From NCBI RefSeq assembly GCF_030209745.1, contig NZ_JARVRJ010000002.1, positions 62,001 through 126,000 of the forward strand: a DNA stretch of 64,000 nt, in the 5' to 3' direction. The notes beneath the pieces are model-generated. The model did no database searches, was not told the DNA's origin, and worked only from the letters and a program-made list of their open reading frames with translations. This DNA comes from Arthrobacter sp. fls2-241-R2A-200 (GTDB lineage Bacteria; Actinomycetota; Actinomycetes; Actinomycetales; Micrococcaceae). Each line of letters starts with the position of its first letter. Positions within the stretch are counted from its first letter, which is position 1. A program made the position numbers and the translations under genes. Shown one piece after another: positions 9,342 to 18,423 of this stretch.

Positions 9342-10286
9342 ATGGAAAAGGTGGACACCGCGAACTTCTCCCATGGCGGGCAGACCCGCAGCGAATTCTT
9401 CAGCGCGTCCCTTGCAGGGAGGACGCACGCATTGGAAGTGACTGTTGATGGCAGCAACGTAGCCTATTGGACGTACGAACCGGTCACGCTGACGCCCCAA
9501 ACACGCACCATCCTGGTTATCCACGGATTCCGCGGGGATCACCATGGCCTGCTGCGGGTCGCTGACCAACTACCGGAGATGCGGCTGATCATGCCCGACC
9601 TGCCTGCCTTCGGAAGCTCAGATCCTTTCAAGGGCGATGAGCACACCGTTGAACGATATGGGCGGTTCATTTCGGGCTTCATGAGCGCCCTCGGATTAGG
9701 CCCCAAGACGGTCTTGCTCGGGCACTCTTTCGGCTCGATCGTGGCAAGCCACTTCGTGGCGGCCCATCCGGGCGCTGTTTCTCCCCTGATCTTGGTCAAC
9801 CCCATCGCGGCTCCGGCGCTGGAAGGGCCTAAGGGCATCATGACCAAGCTCGCTGTTTTCTATTACCAGGCATCTGCAAAACTCCCCCGGCGGCTGGGAT
9901 TGGCGATCCTGAGGAACCGTGCGATTGTCCGCGTCATGAGCATCACCATGGCCAAGACCAAAGACAAGCGGCTCCGCCGCTTCATCCATGGGCAACACGA
10001 TGCCTACTTCAGTGCGTTTTCGGACAGGAAGAGCCTGCTCGAATCCTTCAAAGCCTCGGTTTCGGGCAACGTAGCGGAGGTCGCCGAAAAACTGGCGCTG
10101 CCCGTCCTGCTCGTCGCGGGCGAAAAGGACGAGATCGCCACCCTGCCCGACCAGTACAAACTGGTGAAGCGCCTACCCGACGCCAAGCTGGAAGTGATTC
10201 CCGGCGTCGGGCATTTGATCCATTACGAGACGCCGGCGCCGGCGGCTGCTGCCATCCGTACTTTCCTGGAGGAACACCCCGCGTGA
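9342..10286 (+). CDS. Alpha/beta hydrolase
   Basis: 314-residue alpha/beta-hydrolase fold protein. The oxyanion region is VIHGFRGDHHG (about 59-69), the nucleophile elbow GHSFG places Ser129, the acid is probably in GEKDEIATL (about 255-262) and the general base is His291 in GVGHLIH. AGGAG precedes the ATG. Start and stop interlock with the reductase and glycosyltransferase genes. It could act on an ester or lactone made or used by its neighbours, but no substrate can be named. Haloalkane or epoxide activity is not specifically supported. Confidence 0.82.
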   Translation: MEKVDTANFSHGGQTRSEFFSASLAGRTHALEVTVDGSNVAYWTYEPVTLTPQTRTILVIHGFRGDHHGLLRVADQLPEMRLIMPDLPAFGSSDPFKGDEHTVERYGRFISGFMSALGLGPKTVLLGHSFGSIVASHFVAAHPGAVSPLILVNPIAAPALEGPKGIMTKLAVFYYQASAKLPRRLGLAILRNRAIVRVMSITMAKTKDKRLRRFIHGQHDAYFSAFSDRKSLLESFKASVSGNVAEVAEKLALPVLLVAGEKDEIATLPDQYKLVKRLPDAKLEVIPGVGHLIHYETPAPAAAAIRTFLEEHPA

Positions 10287-11365
10287 AAATAGTCATCGAC
10301 GCCCGCTTTACCAGGACGGACCACCACGATGGCATCAGCCGCTACGGGTCAAGCCTCATAGCCGCCACATCGAAGATCGCAGACGTCACCATGCTGATCA
10401 GCGACAAGCGCCAGTTGGCATTGCTTCCCGACGTGCCGTACGTCCTGATCAACAGCCCACTCTCGCCCAGGGAGTTGTTCGTGGCCCGCAAGGTCAACCC
10501 GCTTAACGCCGACGTCGTGGTGTGCCCCATGCAGACCATGGGCACCGTCGGCCGGAAGTACGGGTTGATCCTCACGCTGCACGATCTGATCTACTACGAG
10601 CACCCCGCACCCCCGGGATTCCTTCCCGCGCCTGTGCGGGTGCTCTGGCGGCTCTACCACAAGGCCTTCTGGCCGCAACGGCTGCTGCTGAACCGGGCCG
10701 ACGTCGTGGCTACGATCAGCAGCACCACCGAGGCCTTGATTGCCAAATACAAGCTCACCAAGAGACCGGTGCGGATTGTCGGCAACGCCCCCCAGCCGGG
10801 ACAAACCCCACGCGATCCCGCTGCAGGAGCGGAGAAGACCTTGCTCTACATGGGTTCATTCATGCCCTACAAAAACGTGGAAACCATGATCCGTGGCATG
10901 GCCGGGCTCCCGAGCTTCAGCCTCCACCTTCTGAGCCGGATCACGCCACAGCGACGCGAGGAGCTGGAGGCCATGATTCCGCATGGAGCTTCGGTACAGT
11001 TCCACAACGGCGTCACCGACGCGGAGTATGAAGAGCTTCTCAAAAAGGCGACGGCGCTCATCAGCCTCTCGCGTGCCGAGGGGTACGGCCTGCCACTGGT
11101 GGAGTCGATGGCGCTGGGCACGCCTGTGATCGCCAGCGACATCCCTATCTTCCGGGAAGTAGGCGGCGACGCCGTGAGTTACGTGGACCCGGAATCGTCC
11201 GCGGACTTCGCAACGGCAGTGACCGCCCTAGGTGATGACGTGCTCTGGCAAGAGCGCTCCCGCCAGTCCGTGGAGCAAGCGGCGGAATTCAACTGGCACG
11301 AATCCGCGCGGCAACTTCTTGCCGCCGCGGAGGAAGCTGTGGCCTTGCGGGGTAACAGGAAGTAG
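10283..11365 (+). CDS. GT4-type glycosyltransferase
   Basis: 360 residues with the GT-B architecture. The N-terminal acceptor domain begins KIVIDARF, and the C-terminal nucleotide-sugar domain holds SRAEGYGLPLVESMALGTPVIASD, the E-x7-E motif of retaining GT4 enzymes. The GTG start overlaps the hydrolase stop by 4 nt (GTGA), indicating translational coupling. No signal peptide is visible. It probably transfers a sugar to an envelope lipid or polysaccharide, but the acceptor is unknown. It ends 10 bases from the convergent priA gene. Confidence 0.85.
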   Translation: MKIVIDARFTRTDHHDGISRYGSSLIAATSKIADVTMLISDKRQLALLPDVPYVLINSPLSPRELFVARKVNPLNADVVVCPMQTMGTVGRKYGLILTLHDLIYYEHPAPPGFLPAPVRVLWRLYHKAFWPQRLLLNRADVVATISSTTEALIAKYKLTKRPVRIVGNAPQPGQTPRDPAAGAEKTLLYMGSFMPYKNVETMIRGMAGLPSFSLHLLSRITPQRREELEAMIPHGASVQFHNGVTDAEYEELLKKATALISLSRAEGYGLPLVESMALGTPVIASDIPIFREVGGDAVSYVDPESSADFATAVTALGDDVLWQERSRQSVEQAAEFNWHESARQLLAAAEEAVALRGNRK

Positions 11366-11375
11366 CGGGCTGAAA

Positions 11376-13472
11376 CTAGAGGACGTCCACGCCGTCCAGG
11401 CGCAACTGCACCGGGCCCGAAGTTCGCTTGGCGGCACTGGCGGCCTTGACAGCCCGCATGGCGCGGGTGGTTTCCGCCGCATGGGCGTAAGGGATGAAGT
11501 ACAGCGTCCTCACCTCGGCCTCAAGGTCAGCGCCCTGCCCCGCTCCGGCGAACAGGTTCACTGCGGCAGGCCCGGCAACGCGAAGTTTGGTCCCGGCGGG
11601 CAGCGCGACACCTGCCTCGAAGGCGTTCGCGAAATGCTCGACGTCGGCCCTGTCACCCGTGACTGAGGCCACCCGGACCGCTGGCGGGAGCTGGAGTTCC
11701 TTCCGGAGCGCCAGTTCCCGGGAAGCGTATCCAGCGGCGTCCCACCGCAACAATGCCCCGGTAGCTGAGGTGTCGTCCGCGGTAATGACCACGAGGCCGC
11801 CCTCTGTGGCTGGCCGCACCAGTGCAGCGGCATTAAACCAGCGGCGAACCGTGTCTTCGCCGGCCCGCAGGTTTTCCCGCCGAAGCAAGGAATTGCCGTC
11901 CAGCAGCAACGCAGCGGCATAGCCATTGGTGGCCACGGGCTCCGCCCCCACGGTTGCCACCACCAAGGCCGGCACGTCCGGCACGCGTGACTTCACCTGT
12001 TCCCCGGATGAGGTCACCACAGCGTGGCCGGGAAATGCCCGTCCCAGTTCCTCGGCAGTCCTGATGGCCCCCGTGGCTCCCCTGCGCAGCCTGGTCCCGT
12101 TACAGTGACTGCAACGCCACTGCGGTGCCGGGGTGGAGCACCACTTGCAGGCGGGCATCGCTGAGCCGCTGGAGACCGCCAAAGGGCCTTGGCAGGCGTT
12201 ACAGCGGGCGAGCTCGCGGCATGTCTCGCATACGAGCGACGGCGCGTAGCCGGCCCGGGCCACCTGGACCAAAACGGGGCCACGTTCCAGGCCTTCCTTG
12301 GCTGCACGCCAGGCAGCCCCGGGCAGTCGTGCAATCCGGGCCAAGGGATCGCGTTCCTGCTCAAAGCTGTCTGCAGTGTTGAGCACCCTGGGCACCGTGG
12401 ACCGCACGGTTGTCCTAGGGGCCTCAATGGGAACAGCCCACTGAAGCTCCACCAGGCGCTGAAGTTCGGTACTCCTGCTATGGGCAGCCATGAGGCATGC
12501 GGCGTTCTCCTGTTCGGCCCTGAGGAGCAGGACCTCACGTGTGTGCGCATACGGGGCCCGTTGCTCTATGTGGAGGTCGTCGCCGTCGTCCCAACACACC
12601 ACCAACCCGAGGTCCCGAACAGGTGCATACGCCGCCGAACGGGTCCCGATGGCCACCCCGGCTGCCCCGGTCAGGACCCGGAGGAAGTTTCTGTACCGCG
12701 GAGTCTGGCCGTCGTCAGCAGTGAGACGAGCGACGTCCGACGGCGGCAAGAGCTTAGCCAGTGCCGCCTCCAACCGTTCAAGATCACGGTAGTCCGGCAC
12801 CACCACCACCGCACCGCGTCCGGAGGATCGGACCGTGGCTACCGCGGTGGCCACCAGTTCGGGCCACCCTTCCGTCCCAAAACCCTGCAGGGCGGTCAGC
12901 ACGGCCTTGGGTGAACCTCCGGCAGCAAGATGCTGCAGGTACGGTGTGCCGTTGGAGTAGTCACGCCAAGCCCGGGCAGGCACCGACAACGTTTCCGGCG
13001 CAGCCGTTTCAGCTTCTGCGTCTCCGGAAAGCAGTTCCTTCTCCACCTTGGCAACCCGTGGCGGAATCGCCGTCCGGAGGACATCGCTCAACGTTCCGGC
13101 GTACCGGGCGGCCACCGTGCCCGCAAGCTCGAGGACTGCGGGAGTGAGGACCGCTACACCGGACACCACTTTATGAAGCGGGGTCAGTGGGTGGGCGGCA
13201 TCGGAGTCCGCGCGTCTCTCCACCAGATAGCCGTTCAACTCCTGCCCGTTGAACTTGACCTTCACACGTACTCCGGGAAGTGCGGCAGCGGACAGTTCGG
13301 CGGGGACGCTGTAATCGAAGGGCCGGTCCAGATGGGGCAGGCCGGACTCGAGAACCACGCGGGCCACTGGATTGTCCTCGGCCAACGGAGGACCGCTTGC
13401 CGGTGTCCGGTCCGGAAACCCTTGCAGCAATGAAGGCTGAAGCAGCGAAGACTGACCCTCGCGTACTGCCAT
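11376..13472 (-). CDS. priA: Primosomal protein N' (PriA), helicase motifs degenerate
   Basis: Replication-restart protein, about 698 residues. The N-terminal 3'-DNA-binding domain (VARVVLESGLPHLDRPFDY...) and the two-zinc Cys cluster (CETCRELARCNACQ...CKWC...CSHC) are intact. The ATPase motifs are not: there is no GxTGSGKT Walker A, and the DEEH box position reads WDDGDD. This matches the actinobacterial form, thought to have lost helicase activity. I chose the ATG at 13470-13472, with GGAGG and AAGGA just upstream; the frame is open 29 codons further. It is convergent with the glycosyltransferase gene. Confidence 0.92.
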   Translation of the reverse strand: MAVREGQSSLLQPSLLQGFPDRTPASGPPLAEDNPVARVVLESGLPHLDRPFDYSVPAELSAAALPGVRVKVKFNGQELNGYLVERRADSDAAHPLTPLHKVVSGVAVLTPAVLELAGTVAARYAGTLSDVLRTAIPPRVAKVEKELLSGDAEAETAAPETLSVPARAWRDYSNGTPYLQHLAAGGSPKAVLTALQGFGTEGWPELVATAVATVRSSGRGAVVVVPDYRDLERLEAALAKLLPPSDVARLTADDGQTPRYRNFLRVLTGAAGVAIGTRSAAYAPVRDLGLVVCWDDGDDLHIEQRAPYAHTREVLLLRAEQENAACLMAAHSRSTELQRLVELQWAVPIEAPRTTVRSTVPRVLNTADSFEQERDPLARIARLPGAAWRAAKEGLERGPVLVQVARAGYAPSLVCETCRELARCNACQGPLAVSSGSAMPACKWCSTPAPQWRCSHCNGTRLRRGATGAIRTAEELGRAFPGHAVVTSSGEQVKSRVPDVPALVVATVGAEPVATNGYAAALLLDGNSLLRRENLRAGEDTVRRWFNAAALVRPATEGGLVVITADDTSATGALLRWDAAGYASRELALRKELQLPPAVRVASVTGDRADVEHFANAFEAGVALPAGTKLRVAGPAAVNLFAGAGQGADLEAEVRTLYFIPYAHAAETTRAMRAVKAASAAKRTSGPVQLRLDGVDVL

Positions 13473-13525
13473 ATCCTTCACCTCCACGGCGTTTCTCGTG
13501 CGAACCGACACGGCCCTCAATGACG

Positions 13526-13560
13526 GATGCCCGCAGCGGGACGGACCCACTGCGGGCATC
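13526..13560 (-). terminator. Inverted repeat between metK and priA
   Basis: Perfect 11-bp arms GATGCCCGCAG/CTGCGGGCATC with a 13-nt loop, 78 nt past the metK stop and upstream of the priA start. It is a candidate metK terminator without a U-tract. Confidence 0.5.
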
Positions 13561-13638
13561 TCTCTGGCTCAAGCCAATCACGGGCCACTGACAAAACAGC
13601 AACCGGCTGCGACTAAGGCCAAGCAAGCACCGTACTGA

Positions 13639-14868
13639 TCAGGCGTTGAAGTATTCCTTCAGGTCCGCTACGCGATCCAAACGCTCCCACGTGAAATCGG
13701 GCTCGTCGCGGCCGAAGTGGCCATGCGCAGCAGTCTTGGCATAGATGGGACGCTTGAGATCCAGGGCATCAATGATGGCCCGGGGACGGAGATCGAACAG
13801 CTCGTCGATAGCTTCGCTGATCCGGGCCGGGTCAACTGTTTCCGTCCCAAAGGTCTCAACGTAGGTACCCACCGGCCGCGCCTGGCCAATGGCGTAGGCA
13901 ATCTGGATCTCGGCGCGCTTGGCCAGTCCCGCGGCCACCACGTTCTTGGCAACCCAGCGCATGGCGTACGCCGCGGAACGGTCGACCTTGGACGGATCTT
14001 TTCCGGAAAAGGCTCCACCGCCGTGGCGCGAGAACCCACCGTAGGTATCCACGATGATCTTGCGACCAGTCAGGCCGGCATCCCCCACCGGGCCGCCAAT
14101 GACGAAGGCCCCTGCGGGGTTCAGGATGTTGGCCGTGCGCGATAGATCGAGGTTCGACGCGGACAGGACGGGTTCGATGACGTAACTGGCGAGGTCTGCC
14201 CGCAACTGATCCAGGCTCGCTTCTTCCGCGTGCTGGCTCGAGATCACAACCGTTTCAACCGAAACGGGTCGATCGCCGTCGTACCCTACCGTGACCTGGG
14301 TCTTGCCGTCGGGCCGCAAATACGCGAGTTCGCCGTTCTTCCGCACCTCGGTGAGGCGTTCGGAAAGTCGGTGGGCCAACCAAATCGGCGTTGGCATATA
14401 GGACGCAGTCTCGTCGCTCGCGTAACCGAACATCAGGCCCTGGTCGCCGGCGCCTTGGAGATCGTAGTCGTCCTCCTGGCGGCCTTCGCGGGCCTCAAGT
14501 GAGTTGAATACTCCGCCGGCAATGTCGTTTGACTGCTGGCCGATGGAAACGGAGACGCCGCACCGCGCGCCGTCGAAGCCATTGGCTGACGAATCGTAGC
14601 CAATGCCCAAAATCGTCTCGCGGACAATCTGCGGAATCTCGACGTAAGCATCCGTTGTGACTTCACCAGCCACGTGGACCAAGCCGGTGGTGGCCATGGT
14701 CTCAACGGCTACCCGCGATTCGGGGTCGGCGGCAAGCAGCGCGTCCAAAATGGCGTCGCTGATTTGATCGCAGATCTTGTCCGGGTGCCCTTCAGTGACA
14801 GACTCGGAGGTGAAGAGCCGGAGCTTGGGCGGGGTGCCATGGCGTTCATGGTGCAGCGGTAAAGTCAC
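13639..14868 (-). CDS. metK: S-adenosylmethionine synthase
   Basis: Makes SAM from methionine and ATP; 409 residues, the usual size. Signatures are [12 protein letters not shown] (ATP/methionine site) and the phosphate loop [22 protein letters not shown] start with AAGGTGG upstream. Only 74 bases separate it from coaBC, with no room for a SAM riboswitch and none seen. The minus-strand order mihF-gmk-rpoZ-coaBC-metK-priA is the usual actinobacterial housekeeping cluster. Confidence 0.98.
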   Translation of the reverse strand: MTLPLHHERHGTPPKLRLFTSESVTEGHPDKICDQISDAILDALLAADPESRVAVETMATTGLVHVAGEVTTDAYVEIPQIVRETILGIGYDSSANGFDGARCGVSVSIGQQSNDIAGGVFNSLEAREGRQEDDYDLQGAGDQGLMFGYASDETASYMPTPIWLAHRLSERLTEVRKNGELAYLRPDGKTQVTVGYDGDRPVSVETVVISSQHAEEASLDQLRADLASYVIEPVLSASNLDLSRTANILNPAGAFVIGGPVGDAGLTGRKIIVDTYGGFSRHGGGAFSGKDPSKVDRSAAYAMRWVAKNVVAAGLAKRAEIQIAYAIGQARPVGTYVETFGTETVDPARISEAIDELFDLRPRAIIDALDLKRPIYAKTAAHGHFGRDEPDFTWERLDRVADLKEYFNA

Positions 14869-14942
14869 TCGACCACCTTACTGTGTTGCGGGACGGCGGC
14901 ATCTGCCGTGTGTCCCTATGCGAAGAATTGGGGGCCGCCCGT

Positions 14943-16193
14943 TTAGGCGACCGGGAAATGTTGCGTCAGTTCCGATGCCACACGGTCCATGACGGCAGCA
15001 GCTACGTCCGCTTTAGATCCCGCGGCTGGCTGGGGTTGTGCACCGTGGCCCGAAAGTATCACCACGGAATTTTCGTCCTGGCCGAAGACGCGACCAGCAC
15101 CCACCTGGTTGACAACCAACAGGTCACAGCCTTTGCGTTTGAGTTTCGCGGTGGCGTGCTCCAGGACGTCGCCTTGCGCATCACCGGTTTCCGCAGCGAA
15201 ACCCACCACCAACTGCCGACCACCACGGGTGTTTCGGCGCTCGACAAGTTCCTGCAGGATGTCCGGGTTCCGGACCAGTTGAATCACTGGCGCGTCCTCG
15301 CCGTCGACCTTCTTGATCTTGGTGTCCGAAACCGCTGCCGGACGGAAATCCGCCACGGCGGCAGCCATGATGACGACGTCGGAATCAACCGCCGCCGTCA
15401 GCGCTGCCTCGCGCAGTTCCAGGGCCGATTCAACGCGGACAAGCTCGACGCCGGCCGGTGGCTCGACGTCCATATGCGCGGCAATGAACCGGACCGTTGC
15501 CCCGGCTTCCAAGGCTGCGGCTGCCAGTGCGACCCCCTGCTTTCCGGAGGAACGGTTGCCGAGGAAGCGCACAGGGTCCAGGGCTTCCCTGGTTCCACCA
15601 GCGGATATGGTGACTGAGCGTCCGGCAAGGGAGGTGCGCGGTGACGGGATTTCTTCCGAGGCCAGGGCAGCTTCGGCCAAGGCCAACGCTGCGGTGAAGA
15701 TCACTTCCGGCTCGGGCAAGCGTCCCGGGCCGGAGTCGGCACCGGTCAGGCGCCCGGAGGCCGGTTCGAGCACCGTTACACCACGGCTGCGCAACGTCTC
15801 CACATTGGCCTGCGTTGCGGCGTGCTGCCACATCTCCGTGTGCATGGCGGGCGCGAACAGGACCGGACCGTGGGCCATCAAGAGCGTGGTGGTGAGCAGG
15901 TCCCCAGCCTGCCCCGCGGCAGCCCTGGCGAGGAGGTCTGCGGTGGCCGGAGCGACGACGATCAGGTCGGCTTCATGCCCCAGCCGGACATGGTTCACAC
16001 TCTCAACGGCATCGAACACGCTGTTGCTCACGGGGTTTCCTGAGAGCGCCTCCCAGGTGGCGACTCCCACGAACCGCGTAGCGGCCTCCGTGGGAATGAC
16101 CGTGACCTCGTGTCCGGCTTCAGTAAAAAGCCGGAGGAGCGATGCAACCTTGTAGGCTGCGATCCCTCCCCCGACTCCGAGGACTATGCGCAC
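14943..16193 (-). CDS. coaBC: Bifunctional phosphopantothenoylcysteine decarboxylase/synthetase
   Basis: Two consecutive steps of coenzyme A synthesis in 416 residues. The N-terminal flavoprotein CoaC domain begins RIVLGVGGGIAAYK and contains the catalytic His in VNHVRLG and the substrate loop with MHTEMW. The C-terminal CoaB domain has SAGGTREALDPVRFLGNRSSGKQG and the KLKRKGCDLLVVN clamp. It lies 37 nt downstream of rpoZ. Confidence 0.96.
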   Translation of the reverse strand: MRIVLGVGGGIAAYKVASLLRLFTEAGHEVTVIPTEAATRFVGVATWEALSGNPVSNSVFDAVESVNHVRLGHEADLIVVAPATADLLARAAAGQAGDLLTTTLLMAHGPVLFAPAMHTEMWQHAATQANVETLRSRGVTVLEPASGRLTGADSGPGRLPEPEVIFTAALALAEAALASEEIPSPRTSLAGRSVTISAGGTREALDPVRFLGNRSSGKQGVALAAAALEAGATVRFIAAHMDVEPPAGVELVRVESALELREAALTAAVDSDVVIMAAAVADFRPAAVSDTKIKKVDGEDAPVIQLVRNPDILQELVERRNTRGGRQLVVGFAAETGDAQGDVLEHATAKLKRKGCDLLVVNQVGAGRVFGQDENSVVILSGHGAQPQPAAGSKADVAAAVMDRVASELTQHFPVA

Positions 16194-16230
16194 GTGACCT
16201 CCGTCAGCAGGCAGTCTGTTGTTGTCCTGC

Positions 16231-16491
16231 TTATTCTGCCGGTTCGATCGGGGTGGAGACCAGCAGGCCCTCGTTGATCTCGCGGAGCGCGATGGACAGG
16301 GACTTTTCGTTCAGCTTGGTATCGACCAACGGACCAACGTACTCGAACAGGCCCTCGTGCAGCTGGGCGTAGTAGGCGTTGATCTGGCGGGCACGCTTGG
16401 CGCCGAAGATGACCAGGCCGTACTTGGAATCGGCAGCCTCAAGCAGCGAATCGATCGGCGGGTTGATGATGCCTTCAAGGTTCGTGGACAC
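16231..16491 (-). CDS. rpoZ: RNA polymerase omega subunit
   Basis: 86-residue protein that stabilises beta-prime during RNA polymerase assembly. The conserved core includes [27 protein letters not shown] and the acidic C-terminal segment. It lies between gmk and coaBC, the usual position in actinobacteria. Confidence 0.95.
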   Translation of the reverse strand: MSTNLEGIINPPIDSLLEAADSKYGLVIFGAKRARQINAYYAQLHEGLFEYVGPLVDTKLNEKSLSIALREINEGLLVSTPIEPAE

Positions 16492-16530
16492 GAATTCTCC
16501 AAATTCTAGCGGGCCAACAAATGCAAGCGC

Positions 16531-17103
16531 TTAGCGCCCGTGCGGGGTGAGCCCCATGAGTGAAACAAGCTCGTCTGCTGCCCGGCGAACGTCGTCATTG
16601 ATGACGGTGTGGTCAAACTCCGGTTCAGCAGCAAGTTCCAGTTTAGCGGTTTCCAGCCTCCGCTGCTGCTCCTCCGCACTTTCAGTCCCCCGGCCAACCA
16701 GCCGACGAACCATTTCGTCCCAGCTGGGCGGAGCGAGGAAGACGAAATTCGCGTCCGGAACGGCAGCCTTTACTTGGCGGGCACCTTGGAGGTCGATTTC
16801 CAAAAGGACTGATTTGCCATCGGCGATGGCAGCATTGACGGTGCTGCGCAGCGTGCCATAGCGGTTGTGGCCGTGGACCACGGCCCATTCCAGCAGTTCG
16901 CCGTCAGCGACCAGTGAGTCGAATTCCTCGGCGGACTTGAAGAAGTAGTGCACGCCATCGGTTTCCCCCGGACGGGCCGCGCGGGTTGTGGCCGAAACGG
17001 AAAGCCAAACTTCCGGATAATTGTCCCTGATGTAGGTGGATACGGTTCCCTTGCCAACGGCAGTGGGGCCTGCAAGGACAGTCAGTCCGGGTTTCTTGCT
17101 CAC
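16531..17103 (-). CDS. gmk: Guanylate kinase
   Basis: Phosphorylates GMP to GDP with ATP; about 190 residues. The P-loop is [10 protein letters not shown], followed by the GMP-binding segment ([19 protein letters not shown]) and the lid. I chose the GTG at 17101-17103, with AAGGA 6 nt upstream. A TTG at 17127 would overlap the mihF stop by 3 nt and add eight residues. It is probably co-transcribed with mihF and rpoZ. Confidence 0.95.
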   Translation of the reverse strand: MSKKPGLTVLAGPTAVGKGTVSTYIRDNYPEVWLSVSATTRAARPGETDGVHYFFKSAEEFDSLVADGELLEWAVVHGHNRYGTLRSTVNAAIADGKSVLLEIDLQGARQVKAAVPDANFVFLAPPSWDEMVRRLVGRGTESAEEQQRRLETAKLELAAEPEFDHTVINDDVRRAADELVSLMGLTPHGR

Positions 17104-17123
17104 GGATTCCTTCGGGAAATGCG

Positions 17124-17450
17124 TCAAACGCTTTGTTGGGTATCCATAAAATCTACCAGCGCTCGAGCCTGGTGAATTCCAAGCCCCTTGATTCGCCTGG
17201 ACGCGGCGATGCCAATCTCGCCCATAATCCCGGCCGCCCGTACAGGGCCGATTCCCGGCAGCGCCTCCAGAAGCTCCACCACCCGCATACGCGCGATCGC
17301 ATCATCGGTATCCGCCGAGGAAATCAGCTCCGCTACGCTCACCTCTCCGCGCTTGAGTTGTTCCTTGGCTGCGGCACGGGTGGCCCGCGCCTTGGCGGCC
17401 TTCTCAAGCGCGTCGGAACGCTCCTGGGGCGTCAACTCCTTAAGGCCCAC
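17124..17450 (-). CDS. mihF: Integration host factor, actinobacterial type (mIHF)
   Basis: 108-residue nucleoid-associated protein unrelated to enteric IHF. It has a basic N-terminal helix rich in Ala, Lys and Arg, then the DNA-binding helix-two-turns-helix segment [19 protein letters not shown]. The GTG start is weakly signalled, with AGGGG about 9 nt upstream. It is the first gene after the pyr operon and heads the gmk-rpoZ-coaBC group. A CRP-like palindrome lies 26 bases upstream of its start. Confidence 0.93.
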   Translation of the reverse strand: MGLKELTPQERSDALEKAAKARATRAAAKEQLKRGEVSVAELISSADTDDAIARMRVVELLEALPGIGPVRAAGIMGEIGIAASRRIKGLGIHQARALVDFMDTQQSV

Positions 17451-17475
17451 TGCTAAACCCCTGTCAGATCATGCT

Positions 17476-17491
17476 TGTGATCCAGATCACG
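17476..17491. promoter_or_regulatory. CRP/GlxR-like binding site upstream of mihF
   Basis: TGTGA-N6-TCACG, with the core GTGATC-CA-GATCAC perfectly symmetric. It differs by one base from the CRP-family consensus TGTGA-N6-TCACA. On the minus strand it sits directly 5' of a possible -10 (CATGAT, 17468-17473), so a bound protein would probably block the promoter. Confidence 0.5.
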
Positions 17492-17550
17492 CGCGCTGAT
17501 GCTGAACCTACCGTTAGGGACCACGTTTCGCAATGAGTAGAAGCAGCCGA

Positions 17551-18423
17551 CTAGGAGCGTAGCCCATCCAAGGTTGCTTCAGTGGCCTCCCGCAGGGCCG
17601 CGGCGGAGGGACCAGCCGCCAAGATCCCCCGGCTGGAGGTAGCCAGGACCGTCGGATAGGCCGCGCCGAACGTCGCACGGAGATCAGCAGGCGTAGCGCC
17701 TTGGGCGCCAAGCCCCGGTGCCAGAATGGCTCCACGAACAGGACCAAGATCAATGTCCAAGTCCTTGAGGGCAGACCCGATCGTCGCTCCAACAACCAGG
17801 CCAACAGAGCCGAGGCTGCCTTCGTAGCGTTGATTTTCGACGCCGGCAGCGGCCACGATGCGCCGGGCGACCGAATCCCCACCACCAACGTGCTGGACGG
17901 ATTTGCCCTCAGGGTTGGACGTCAGGGCCAGCACGAACACTCCCCTGCCATACTCTGCCGCAAGCTCCAGCGCTGGTCGCAGGGACTCAAAGCCCAGGTA
18001 CGGGCTCAGGGTCACCGAGTCCGCCGCCAGTGCCGATCCATCGCGTAGCCACGCATCGGCATATGCGGCCATGGTGGAGCCGATGTCCCCGCGCTTGGCG
18101 TCGGCGATGCTCAGGATGCCGGTATCCGACGCCGCGGCAAGCGTCCGCTCCAGTACAGCCATGCCAGCGGACCCGTGACGCTCATAGAGGGCCACTTGCG
18201 GTTTCACCGCGGCAGCGAGGGAACCCACGGCTTCCACAACGGTCAGGGAGAAGCGCTCCAGCCCCGCGGCGTCGTCGTTCAATCCCCACTCGGCCAGCAA
18301 CTGCGGGTGCGGGTCGATCCCAACGCAGAGCGGACCGCGGGCAGCCATGGCCGCAGCCAGCCGGGAGCCGAAAGACTCCCGGGCGGGCTGCTGCGTGTCA
18401 TTGCGGACAGTGGACTCAGGCAT
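17551..18423 (-). CDS. pyrF: Orotidine 5'-phosphate decarboxylase (type 2)
   Basis: Last step of UMP synthesis. 290 residues, the longer actinobacterial/type 2 form; the catalytic [11 protein letters not shown] segment is near residue 93 and [10 protein letters not shown] forms the phosphate site. Its ATG overlaps the carB stop by 8 nt, so it is the last gene of the pyr operon. Confidence 0.95.
   Translation of the reverse strand: MPESTVRNDTQQPARESFGSRLAAAMAARGPLCVGIDPHPQLLAEWGLNDDAAGLERFSLTVVEAVGSLAAAVKPQVALYERHGSAGMAVLERTLAAASDTGILSIADAKRGDIGSTMAAYADAWLRDGSALAADSVTLSPYLGFESLRPALELAAEYGRGVFVLALTSNPEGKSVQHVGGGDSVARRIVAAAGVENQRYEGSLGSVGLVVGATIGSALKDLDIDLGPVRGAILAPGLGAQGATPADLRATFGAAYPTVLATSSRGILAAGPSAAALREATEATLDGLRS

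Noticed and set aside
8441..11365. Reading the reductase-hydrolase-glycosyltransferase trio as a natural-product or defence cluster
   Set aside because: No synthase, transporter, nuclease or other hallmark gene is present. Three common enzyme folds do not support such a call.
14869..14942. Possible SAM riboswitch upstream of metK
   Set aside because: Only 74 bases separate the genes; no riboswitch core or terminator is present, and a normal ribosome-binding site precedes the start.
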